Origin: Sulfurimonadaceae bacterium
Lineage (GTDB): Bacteria > Campylobacterota > Campylobacteria > Campylobacterales > Sulfurimonadaceae
DNA: 5,165 bases
Direction: 5' to 3'
Assembly (NCBI GenBank): GCA_026193155.1
Contig: JAPHSI010000082.1
Span: 1-5,165, forward strand
In this document: positions 1 to 5,165 of the stretch, piece by piece
Layout: every line of letters begins with the position of its first letter
Position numbering within the stretch: the first letter of the stretch is position 1
Translations under genes and position numbers: made by a program
The notes under the pieces: generated by a model
Told to the model about the DNA's origin: nothing
The model's input: only the letters and a program-made list of their open reading frames with translations
Databases searched by the model: none

Positions 1-1904
1 TCTAAAAGCCACTCATTTGAAGGTACACGCCATTCATCTTTTGGCTTTAATACCAAAAAGGTATCTGTATCGTTAAGCCCCATCGGGTCAAGTCCTATCT
101 CGTCACTTCCACCGCGGGCAATAATAGATATAACCTCAGGTACTTTTTTCATAAGGCTTTGTTGTATTTTTAAATCTATATCCCTACTTGCTTCTAAGGA
201 TATTGAAGGATTTTTTTCTATACCTATGATAACATTTCCCTCATCTAGTTCAGGCATAAATGTTTTTCCGACCTGTGTATAAGCAAAACTAGCTGCTATC
301 CATAAAATACCTACTAATATAAAAACCATTTTTTGATGGAACAGTGCATATGTTAGGGATTTTTCATAGATATTTTCCAAAAATACCATAAGTGCAACTT
401 TTGGATGAGATGTCTGCTTTAGGACATAAAAGCTAACAACTGGTATAAAAGTAAGTGCCAAAATAAGAGACGACGTAAGGGCGAACACTATACTTAATGC
501 AACAGGTACAAAAAGTTTACCTTCAAGTCCCTCTAACGTTAGAAGCGGTAAGAAAACAATAATTATAATCAGAATTCCAGTAAAAACAGGGGTAGCCACC
601 TCTTTAGCAGAGTCCATTACCAACTGTAATTTAGGTTTGTCTTTATTTGCCTCATCGTATAGATGTTCACTTATATTCTCGACCATAACAACACCTGCAT
701 CTACAAGCATACCTATTGCTATTGCCAAACCGCCTAGGCTCATAAGATTAGCCGTAATTCCAAAATAACTCATGGCTATAAAGGTCATCATTGCGGCAAA
801 GGGCAAGATTATTGCAACACTAAATGCAGATGCAAAATTTCCTAAAAATAAAAACAGGACTATAACTATTAAAACCAATGCTTCTATAAGTGCAGTTGAT
901 ACTGTATGTATAGCTTTTGATACTAAATCCGAACGGTCGTAAAAAATATTTATGGATGTCCCTTTAGGCAAATCTTTTTCTATTTTCTCAAGTTCATTTT
1001 TTACCCTTACTAAAACTTTTGATGTGTCTTCACCTTTTCTTGATAATATCAGGCCCTCAACAGCTTCTTCTTTACCGTCTTTTGTAACAAAACCTCCACG
1101 AGTTAAAGAGCCTATTTGAACATTTGCGATATCGGATATTCTAATATTTCGCCCATTTTCATGCTTAACTATCAAGTTTGATATATCTTTTGTATTTTTT
1201 AGTCTCCCCTCGGAGCGGACAAACAAACTTTGTTCACCAATTGAGAGTCTTCCCACACCATCATTTTTATTATTTTTCTCTAACACATCTTTTAGATGCT
1301 CCATAGTTATTTTATATAACTTCATTTTAGAAAAATCAGGGACTATCTCATATGTTTTTACATACCCACCAAGTGCATTTGCCTCTGCTACACCGTCAAT
1401 CGAGCGTATTCTTTTATTTATAACCCAGTCAAGTAAAGTTCTTTTTTGCATCAAATCGAGCGTATCGGATTCTATGGTAAACATTAAAACTTCTCCGAGC
1501 GGCGTAGTAATCGGTGCTAATCCACCTGAAACATTGGCTGGTAACAAATCTTTAACTTCACTAAGTCTCTGAGCTACCTGTTGTCTTGCCCAATATATAT
1601 CTACACCGTCTTCAAAATCTATAGTAATATCACAAAGACCGTATTTTGAAAGTGAGCGAACAATTTTTTGATTTGGAATACTTTGCATATTCTGCTCAAT
1701 GGGAATCATTACCCTCGCTTCCATCTCCGAAGGTGTCATACCGGAAGATTTTAAAATGATTTTTACCTGTGTAGGTGCTACGTCAGGATATGCATCTACA
1801 GGTAGTTTTAACATCGAGTTAGTTCCAAAAATCAAAATAACAAGTGCTATTACAAGAACAAGTATCTTCCTTGAGAGTGCAAAATCAATAATATTTTCAC
1901 TCAT
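1..1904 (-). CDS. CusA/CzcA-family heavy-metal efflux RND permease (3' end cut by window edge)
   Basis: Inner-membrane proton/metal antiporter of the HME-RND class, the engine of a CBA tripartite pump that expels metal cations across the envelope. The frame is open from the start to the window edge: 634 residues of a family length near 1,020-1,050, so the C-terminal third is missing. Visible parts are TM1 (about 13-28), the first periplasmic porter region with the family signature PVDAYPDVAPTQVKI (35-49) and FEDGVDIYWARQQ (97-109), TM2-TM6 (about 337-495), TM7 (about 525-543) and the start of the second periplasmic region. TM4 carries AIAIGMLVDAGVVMVEN (394-410), with the proton-relay Asp402 and Glu409. 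CzcA's additional DFG aspartate is absent, as in CusA. CusA Met573 and Met623 align by hand to Gly561 and Asp612, so the substrate (Cu/Ag versus a divalent cation) is open. The start at 1904 is chosen because GGAGG sits 6 nt upstream; ATG at 1907 would leave only 3 nt. It overlaps the adaptor gene by 8 nt. Family call very sure, substrate not. Confidence 0.95.
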   Translation of the reverse strand, partial: MSENIIDFALSRKILVLVIALVILIFGTNSMLKLPVDAYPDVAPTQVKIILKSSGMTPSEMEARVMIPIEQNMQSIPNQKIVRSLSKYGLCDITIDFEDGVDIYWARQQVAQRLSEVKDLLPANVSGGLAPITTPLGEVLMFTIESDTLDLMQKRTLLDWVINKRIRSIDGVAEANALGGYVKTYEIVPDFSKMKLYKITMEHLKDVLEKNNKNDGVGRLSIGEQSLFVRSEGRLKNTKDISNLIVKHENGRNIRISDIANVQIGSLTRGGFVTKDGKEEAVEGLILSRKGEDTSKVLVRVKNELEKIEKDLPKGTSINIFYDRSDLVSKAIHTVSTALIEALVLIVIVLFLFLGNFASAFSVAIILPFAAMMTFIAMSYFGITANLMSLGGLAIAIGMLVDAGVVMVENISEHLYDEANKDKPKLQLVMDSAKEVATPVFTGILIIIIVFLPLLTLEGLEGKLFVPVALSIVFALTSSLILALTFIPVVSFYVLKQTSHPKVALMVFLENIYEKSLTYALFHQKMVFILVGILWIAASFAYTQVGKTFMPELDEGNVIIGIEKNPSISLEASRDIDLKIQQSLMKKVPEVISIIARGGSDEIGLDPMGLNDTDTFLVLKPKDEWRVPSNEWLL

Positions 1905-2961
1905 CATCTGCCTCCATAGCATTTAAAAGAGCAGAGGTTGAACTAACAGCTAAAGCATCACCGGCTTTTAAATCTGAATGAATAATATAACAAACAGGTC
2001 CCTCTTTAATTATCTCAACATTTACAACTTCAAAACCATCTTTGATTTTTTTAAATACGTATGATTTATTATCTACAAAAACTAAGGCACTTTTTTTAAT
2101 CTTTAAAGCATTACTTACATTTTTTTCAATATTTGAAGAATAAACCCTATTTATCATTATATTTTCACTATTTTGTATTTTTGCTCTAACATTGACAGAT
2201 TGAGATTCATTATTTACAATATTTCCAATTGCAACAATTTTTGCACTAAAGGAATCAAACACACATTTATCCCCAATAGATAAGCTAGCTACGACTTTAA
2301 CTGGTATACTGAGTTCAATATATCTATTACCATCCGCATAAATATGCATCATTGAGCGATTTGATTCTACTTTTTCACCTATATTTACATCTATGTCATC
2401 TATCACACCATCTCTTGGAGAAAGGATATTTATTTTCATAATAGGCTGATAATTTTTTTGGATTCTTTTTAGCATATCATCACTAAATCCGCTTGATAAA
2501 AGTTCATTAGCACTAAGTCTTACTACCAAATCACTACTTTGTTTTTTTTGAAGAGATTCTAAAAATTTTTTATTTGAGATTATCCCTTGTTGTTGAAGTT
2601 TCTCATCTCTAAGATAATTTTTTTGTATATTTTTACTATCTATGAGAGCTTTAATATATTTTTCCTGTAGATTTAAAAGTTCATTACTCTTAAGGGATAA
2701 AAGTTTTTGACCCTTTTTTATATGTTCTAGTTTTCTTACAAATATATCTTTTATAACTGCATCCACATTAGAACCTATAGATATAATATCTTTTTTATCA
2801 AGAGTAACTTTAGCATTGTATGGTCCAAGGTTTATAGAATCTATCGTTATCGTTTTTTGAATATTTATTCCTAAATCATCTTGTTGTTCTTGTGAAATCT
2901 TTATAACTTGAGATCCAAAAAGACTCAAACCAACAACTAATAATATAAATATTTTTTTCAT
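1897..2961 (-). CDS. CusB/CzcB-like periplasmic adaptor (membrane fusion protein) of RND efflux pump
   Basis: Periplasmic adaptor linking the RND permease to the outer-membrane channel. Length is 354 aa, shorter than CusB (about 407) and CzcB (about 520). Residues 1-17 are a Sec signal (KK, then a hydrophobic run to LFGS). There is no lipobox Cys, so it is probably cleaved or N-terminally anchored rather than lipidated. The layout is canonical: first lipoyl half about 59-91, a helical hairpin about 92-172, second lipoyl half SPRDGVIDDIDVNIGEKV (181-198), beta-barrel about 215-280, and a C-terminal membrane-proximal domain (ALVFVDNKSYVFKK at 292-305, then DLKAGDALAVS at 330-340). The mature N-terminus has no methionines where CusB carries its Cu/Ag-binding Met residues, and there is no CusF-like or His-rich extension. 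Two cysteines (233, 324) are present. ATG overlaps the upstream TGA by 4 nt (ATGA), with GGAG at 2972..2969, 7 nt from the start. Adaptor role very likely; metal type unknown. Confidence 0.93.
   Translation of the reverse strand: MKKIFILLVVGLSLFGSQVIKISQEQQDDLGINIQKTITIDSINLGPYNAKVTLDKKDIISIGSNVDAVIKDIFVRKLEHIKKGQKLLSLKSNELLNLQEKYIKALIDSKNIQKNYLRDEKLQQQGIISNKKFLESLQKKQSSDLVVRLSANELLSSGFSDDMLKRIQKNYQPIMKINILSPRDGVIDDIDVNIGEKVESNRSMMHIYADGNRYIELSIPVKVVASLSIGDKCVFDSFSAKIVAIGNIVNNESQSVNVRAKIQNSENIMINRVYSSNIEKNVSNALKIKKSALVFVDNKSYVFKKIKDGFEVVNVEIIKEGPVCYIIHSDLKAGDALAVSSTSALLNAMEADDE
1911..1915 (-). promoter_or_regulatory. Shine-Dalgarno GGAGG for the RND permease
   Basis: GGAGG on the minus strand lies inside the last codons of the adaptor gene. 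It is 6 nt from the ATG at 1904..1902 and only 3 nt from the tandem ATG at 1907..1905. The spacing favours the second ATG, giving a protein starting MSENIIDFAL. The site is inside the upstream coding region, as expected for translational coupling. Confidence 0.7.
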
Positions 2962-4145
2962 AAATTTTCTCCTAAATCTATATCTGCTTTTTTATATAAC
3001 TCAAAAAGCTCATAATAGTAATTTTTTTTGCTTTGAAGCATCTCTAACATGTTTTCGGTATATGATCGCGTTGCATCCAGGTACTCCATAATACTGCCTT
3101 CACCTTCATTTAGTGCAGTTTTTGAAAGATTTTTTAACTCCAAACTCATAGGAAGTATCTCTTCATTTAATAAAGAATATTCATCATACAGTGTTTGCAC
3201 TTTTGATTTAAGTGAATTTGATGTCTTTTCAAGCATTGACTTTAGTGATTCTTTTTGTGCGGATAAAGCTGAACTTTTATGTAAGTACTCGGCTTTTTGC
3301 TTTTGAGTTTGTGAGCTTAATGTAGATAAAGGGATGCTAATTCCAAACGTATAACGAGTTGCTTCTAATTCTTTTTCATATGACAACTCATAAGCCATAG
3401 ATTTTAATGATGAATCATAAACATCATAAAATGATTTGGCAGAATTTTGTTTATAAGTTATACCTTTTATCTCTGCATGTTCATCTATAGTATTAAGTTT
3501 TATATCTCTTGTGATTTGTACTAAATCATCACAAGACAATCTATTAACATCCAAATTATCTATCAGTTCATTTATTGCAGATAGTTCTGATAAATATGTA
3601 CGTTTATTGTATATAAGTTTTTGTTGTAGTTTTGCCAAATCAAGTTTATTAAAAAGAAGATCTTTTTTAGATATCTCACCCAAATCATAAGCTAATTCTA
3701 ACTGATTAAATCTGCTGTTTTGTTCTTTAAAAAGAAGTTCAGCTCCTTGAGTAATCTCTTTTGATATACAAGCTGAGTGATATTTTGAAACTATATCCAA
3801 GCTTAGTATATGTAGTTGATGTTTTGATTCTTGATTTAGTGCTTTTGTATAAGAATCTATAGCCTCTTTTTTACTTGAAGAGGAAAATGGATGGGATAGG
3901 CTTTGAGATATTCCTAGTGAATATTCCAAACCGCTATCAGAGCTTTCATCAGCCTGAGTTAAACTTACACCAAGTTCCGGTGCATCTTGAGTTATAAACT
4001 GCTCACTCTGAGCTATATCTGAATATGTCTGTTGTTTAATTGCTAGTGTTTTTTTACTATTTTGAAGTGCCTCTAAAATTTGAGATAAATTTTGTGCATA
4101 CAAATTAATACTAAATAAAAACACTAAAAAAAGTTTTGATTTCAT
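2958..4145 (-). CDS. TolC/CzcC-family outer-membrane efflux protein
   Basis: Outer-membrane channel component of the tripartite metal pump. Family members trimerise into a beta-barrel with a long periplasmic alpha-helical tunnel that docks on the adaptor. Length is 395 aa, slightly under the usual 410-460. The Sec signal peptide spans residues 1-17 (MKSKLFLVFLFSINLYA), with likely cleavage before Gln18. No lipobox Cys is present, unlike lipidated OMFs such as CusC. The body shows the family's internal duplication: each half has beta-strand-like segments (LEYSLGISQSLS at 73-84; RYTFGISIPLS at 264-274) followed by long Gln/Lys/Glu-rich helices. The paired motifs are DLGEISKKDLLFNKLDL (154-170) and ALNEGEGSIMEYLDATRSY (344-362). 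Its SD (AAAAAGG, 4159..4153) is 7 nt from the ATG and lies within the 3' arm of an inverted repeat. The stop overlaps the adaptor start by 4 nt. Second gene of the likely four-gene operon. Confidence 0.92.
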   Translation of the reverse strand: MKSKLFLVFLFSINLYAQNLSQILEALQNSKKTLAIKQQTYSDIAQSEQFITQDAPELGVSLTQADESSDSGLEYSLGISQSLSHPFSSSSKKEAIDSYTKALNQESKHQLHILSLDIVSKYHSACISKEITQGAELLFKEQNSRFNQLELAYDLGEISKKDLLFNKLDLAKLQQKLIYNKRTYLSELSAINELIDNLDVNRLSCDDLVQITRDIKLNTIDEHAEIKGITYKQNSAKSFYDVYDSSLKSMAYELSYEKELEATRYTFGISIPLSTLSSQTQKQKAEYLHKSSALSAQKESLKSMLEKTSNSLKSKVQTLYDEYSLLNEEILPMSLELKNLSKTALNEGEGSIMEYLDATRSYTENMLEMLQSKKNYYYELFELYKKADIDLGENL

Positions 4146-4197
4146 AGTTTAACCTTTTTAAATTAGTGTATATAAATTGAAAAAAAAAGATTAAACT
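4146..4197 (-). promoter_or_regulatory. Inverted repeat/RNA hairpin masking the outer-membrane factor's ribosome binding site
   Basis: The minus-strand arms are AGTTTAATCTTTTT (4197..4184) and AAAAAGGTTAAACT (4159..4146). They pair over 14 positions with a single G.U in RNA, around a 24-nt AT-rich loop. The 5' arm contains the last sense codon (GTT) and TAA stop of the small His-rich ORF. The 3' arm contains the AAAAAGG Shine-Dalgarno of the TolC-like gene and ends directly before its ATG. Seen: the repeat and its placement. Inferred: in the free mRNA the SD is occluded, and a ribosome terminating on the small ORF would open the 5' arm and allow pump translation. It is not a terminator, because no U-tract follows the 3' arm. 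Folding energy was not computed, and the stem is A/U-rich. Confidence 0.5.
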
Positions 4198-4493
4198 GAG
4201 GGTGGTCTTTGTGGAACTAAACTTACGTTTGAAGTTATACTAAAAAATAAGTTTGAAGGTTTTAAATCTGCTAGTTTCCCTTCTAAAGGGATGTCTTCAA
4301 AAAAATTAATTGAAAATACAGTGTGAATTGACTCATGCATATGAGCTTGCATCTCTTTTTTAGATTCGATTTTTTCAAGGTGAATTAGTTTATGTTTCTC
4401 GATATGAAGCTCTGTTACAAAATAATCATGCATCACAAAAAATGCAAAGCTTAACAATAAAACCGTTAATATCTTGTTTTTTAAAGTTTTCAT
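4191..4493 (-). CDS. Small His-rich membrane-anchored/periplasmic protein leading the metal-efflux operon (CzcI/DUF2946-like by character)
   Basis: Length is 100 aa, and I do not recognise a specific family. Residues 8-21 (ILTVLLLSFAFFVM) after a Lys-rich N-terminus form a signal peptide or single TM anchor, so residues from 22 on should be periplasmic. That part has seven histidines (22, 30, 34, 38, 51, 53, 57) and two methionines (48, 52). The first four His recur every 4-8 residues along a probable helix, ending in the cluster HMHESIH (51-57). The C-terminus is VPQRPPSV. Small upstream proteins of czc/cus-type operons (CzcI, DUF2946-type) share this plan of signal, His-rich segment and short Pro/Arg tail, but homology is not shown. 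A periplasmic metal-binding, buffering or signalling role is inferred from context. An in-frame TAA at 4505..4503 makes this ATG the first possible start, and no Shine-Dalgarno precedes it. The gap to the next gene is 45 nt, with a hairpin. Convincing as a gene because of composition, signal and operon position. Confidence 0.78.
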   Translation of the reverse strand: MKTLKNKILTVLLLSFAFFVMHDYFVTELHIEKHKLIHLEKIESKKEMQAHMHESIHTVFSINFFEDIPLEGKLADLKPSNLFFSITSNVSLVPQRPPSV

Positions 4494-4497
4494 ATTT

Positions 4498-4515
4498 TTA
4501 TTTTATATAAAATAA
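4498..4515. repeat. 18-bp perfect palindrome upstream of the efflux operon (candidate operator)
   Basis: TTATTTTATATAAAATAA is a perfect inverted repeat with its centre between 4506 and 4507. It ends 4 nt before the start codon of the small His-rich gene and covers the candidate -10 hexamer. A dimeric metalloregulator or response regulator could bind here. The surrounding 59 bp is nearly all A/T, which raises the chance of a fortuitous palindrome, and I recognise no specific regulator consensus. Confidence 0.35.
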
Positions 4516-4531
4516 GACAATATATAATCAA
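4502..4531 (-). promoter_or_regulatory. Possible sigma70-type promoter for the metal-efflux operon
   Basis: On the minus strand TTGATT (4531..4526) could serve as -35 and TATAAA (4507..4502) as -10, with an 18-bp spacer. Transcription would begin near 4495, almost at the ATG (4493), giving a leaderless or near-leaderless mRNA. This would fit the lack of a Shine-Dalgarno for the small gene. An alternative -10 is TATATT (4524..4519), which would give a leader of roughly 20 nt. Weak evidence in such AT-rich sequence; read-through from the kinase gene is also possible. Confidence 0.35.
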
Positions 4532-4552
4532 AAAAATAATTTATTTATAATT

Positions 4553-5165
4553 TCAAAGAAATATTTTAAAACTGGCACCATCATCTATATTTTGTACAAT
4601 TATAGTTCCACCTAAATGTTCCTCTACAATCATCTTAGACATATATAAACCAAGACCTGTACCCTGCTTGGCATCTTTAGTTGTAAAGTAAGGCTCAAAA
4701 ATTTGATCTAATATTTTTATATCTATACCGCCGGCATTGTCTTTTACCTCTATAACGGTACCATTTTCATCACATTCTGTTATTATCTCGATTCTTGGAT
4801 TTTGTATATTATTTTCAAAAAGTGCATCTTTAGCATTTTTTACAAGATTTAATACTACTTGAACAAATTCATTTACATATATCTCTATGTCGTTATTGCA
4901 TCTATTTGTATGAACTATATCGATCTGTGCATTTTCCAGAGGTTTTTTCATAAGTTCAAGTCCACGTTTTACAACATCACCTATATTAATCAACTCTTTT
5001 TTTTGATCAGGTTTAAAATAGTCTCTAAAATCATCAATAGTCTCACTCATAAATTCTAAAAGATGGTTACCTTCCTTAATCTTATCATCCAAATATTTTT
5101 TGTTTAACTCTTTATACTCATAAGCTGAGTCGATATTCATAAATATATAACTAAGTTGGTTTAGA
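4553..5165 (-). CDS. Sensor histidine kinase, C-terminal part (5' end beyond window edge)
   Basis: This is the kinase core of a two-component sensor. The frame is open to the right edge, giving 203 visible residues plus TGA. The ATG at 5140 is internal: the preceding codons read LNQLSYIF, continuing the dimerisation helix that follows the phosphoacceptor motif H-x-W-R-Q-P-L-N of this kinase type. The His and any sensor domain therefore lie outside the window. Visible order (numbered from the first full codon, Leu at 5164): second part of the HisKA-like hairpin (about 1-50), then HATPase_c with N-box NLVKNAKDAL (106-115), G1 DNAGGI (142-147), F-box FEPYFTTK (156-163) and G2 GTGLGLYMSKMIVEEHLGG (168-186). 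All ATP-binding boxes are intact. No receiver or output domain follows, and the protein ends soon after the last beta-strand (ASFKIFL). It lies 59 bp upstream of the efflux operon on the same strand; a regulatory link is plausible but unproven, and no response regulator gene is visible. Confidence 0.93.
   Translation of the reverse strand, partial: LNQLSYIFMNIDSAYEYKELNKKYLDDKIKEGNHLLEFMSETIDDFRDYFKPDQKKELINIGDVVKRGLELMKKPLENAQIDIVHTNRCNNDIEIYVNEFVQVVLNLVKNAKDALFENNIQNPRIEIITECDENGTVIEVKDNAGGIDIKILDQIFEPYFTTKDAKQGTGLGLYMSKMIVEEHLGGTIIVQNIDDGASFKIFL

Noticed and set aside
1699..1926. Plus-strand open frame of 75 codons
   Set aside because: It lies antisense to the strongly conserved N-terminus of the RND permease and the end of the adaptor gene, with no protein-like family features; a shadow frame.
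3049..3306. Plus-strand open frame of 85 codons
   Set aside because: It is antisense to the C-terminal coiled-coil part of the TolC-like gene. Its Ser/Phe-rich composition is what the reverse of Glu/Lys/Leu helices gives; a shadow frame.
4180..4188. Nine-A run (T9 on the coding strand) just after the small ORF's stop as an intrinsic terminator or slippage site
   Set aside because: No hairpin precedes the T-run on the coding strand, so it is not a terminator. It lies outside any reading frame, so slippage would not change a protein. Part of it forms the 5' arm of the SD-masking inverted repeat.
4494..4552. Rho-independent terminator between the kinase and the small ORF
   Set aside because: No G+C-containing stem was found in the gap. 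The only symmetric element is the loop-less A/T palindrome at 4498-4515, without a following U-tract.
4536..4553. Two direct copies of ATAATTT with an 11-bp period, as a possible response-regulator site
   Set aside because: One helical-turn spacing is suggestive, but 7-bp A/T-only repeats are expected by chance in this sequence, and one copy runs into the kinase stop codon.
4859..5059. Plus-strand open frame of 66 codons, Tyr/Ile-rich and membrane-like
   Set aside because: It is antisense to the histidine kinase core; the hydrophobic look comes from AT-rich reverse-strand codons.
5138..5140. ATG as a start codon for a short 195-aa kinase
   Set aside because: The frame is open upstream and encodes LNQLSYIF, the continuation of the HxWRQPLN dimerisation helix, so this Met is internal.
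1..5165. CRISPR arrays, tRNA/rRNA genes, insertion-sequence ends or transposases
   Set aside because: No repeat-spacer pattern, cloverleaf-like segment or transposase-like frame was seen. Coding density is almost complete, with only gaps of 45 and 59 bp.

Overview
The window reads as part of an AT-rich genome (by eye about one third G+C), and every supported gene lies on the minus strand. The best guess for the source is a Campylobacterota (Epsilonproteobacteria; Sulfurimonas/Arcobacter-like) bacterium. The main reason is the sensor kinase at the right edge. Its dimerisation segment (visible from LNQLSYIFMNID) matches the HxWRQPLNQ-type orphan kinases that are abundant in that group. Base composition and codon use also fit. 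This is inference, not a database result.

In transcription order (right to left) the window holds five genes. (1) The C-terminal two thirds of a histidine kinase (>5165..4553), whose phosphoacceptor His lies just outside the window. (2) A 59-bp AT-rich gap with a possible promoter and an 18-bp perfect palindrome. (3) A 100-residue, His-rich, membrane-anchored small protein (4493..4191). (4) A TolC/CzcC-like outer-membrane factor (4145..2958). (5) A CusB/CzcB-like periplasmic adaptor (2961..1897). (6) A CusA/CzcA-family RND metal-efflux pump (1904..<1), cut by the left edge after 634 of roughly 1,030 residues.

The last three genes form a complete tripartite envelope pump of the heavy-metal-efflux (HME) RND class. 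Their reading frames overlap by 4 and 8 nt, so they are almost certainly one operon with coupled translation. The small His-rich protein leads the operon, in the position where accessory metal-binding proteins of czc/cus/cnr systems are often found. The kinase ends 59 bp upstream on the same strand and may be a regulator of the pump or an unrelated neighbour.

The most notable non-coding structure is a 14-bp inverted repeat (one G.U pair in RNA). It spans the 45-nt gap between the small ORF and the outer-membrane factor gene. One arm covers the small ORF's stop codon and the other covers the Shine-Dalgarno of the next gene, as expected for a hairpin that makes pump translation depend on translation of the small ORF. 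Metal specificity is unresolved. The pump has the CusA-like single-Asp TM4 motif, but hand alignment shows no counterpart of two of CusA's three periplasmic Cu/Ag-binding methionines.
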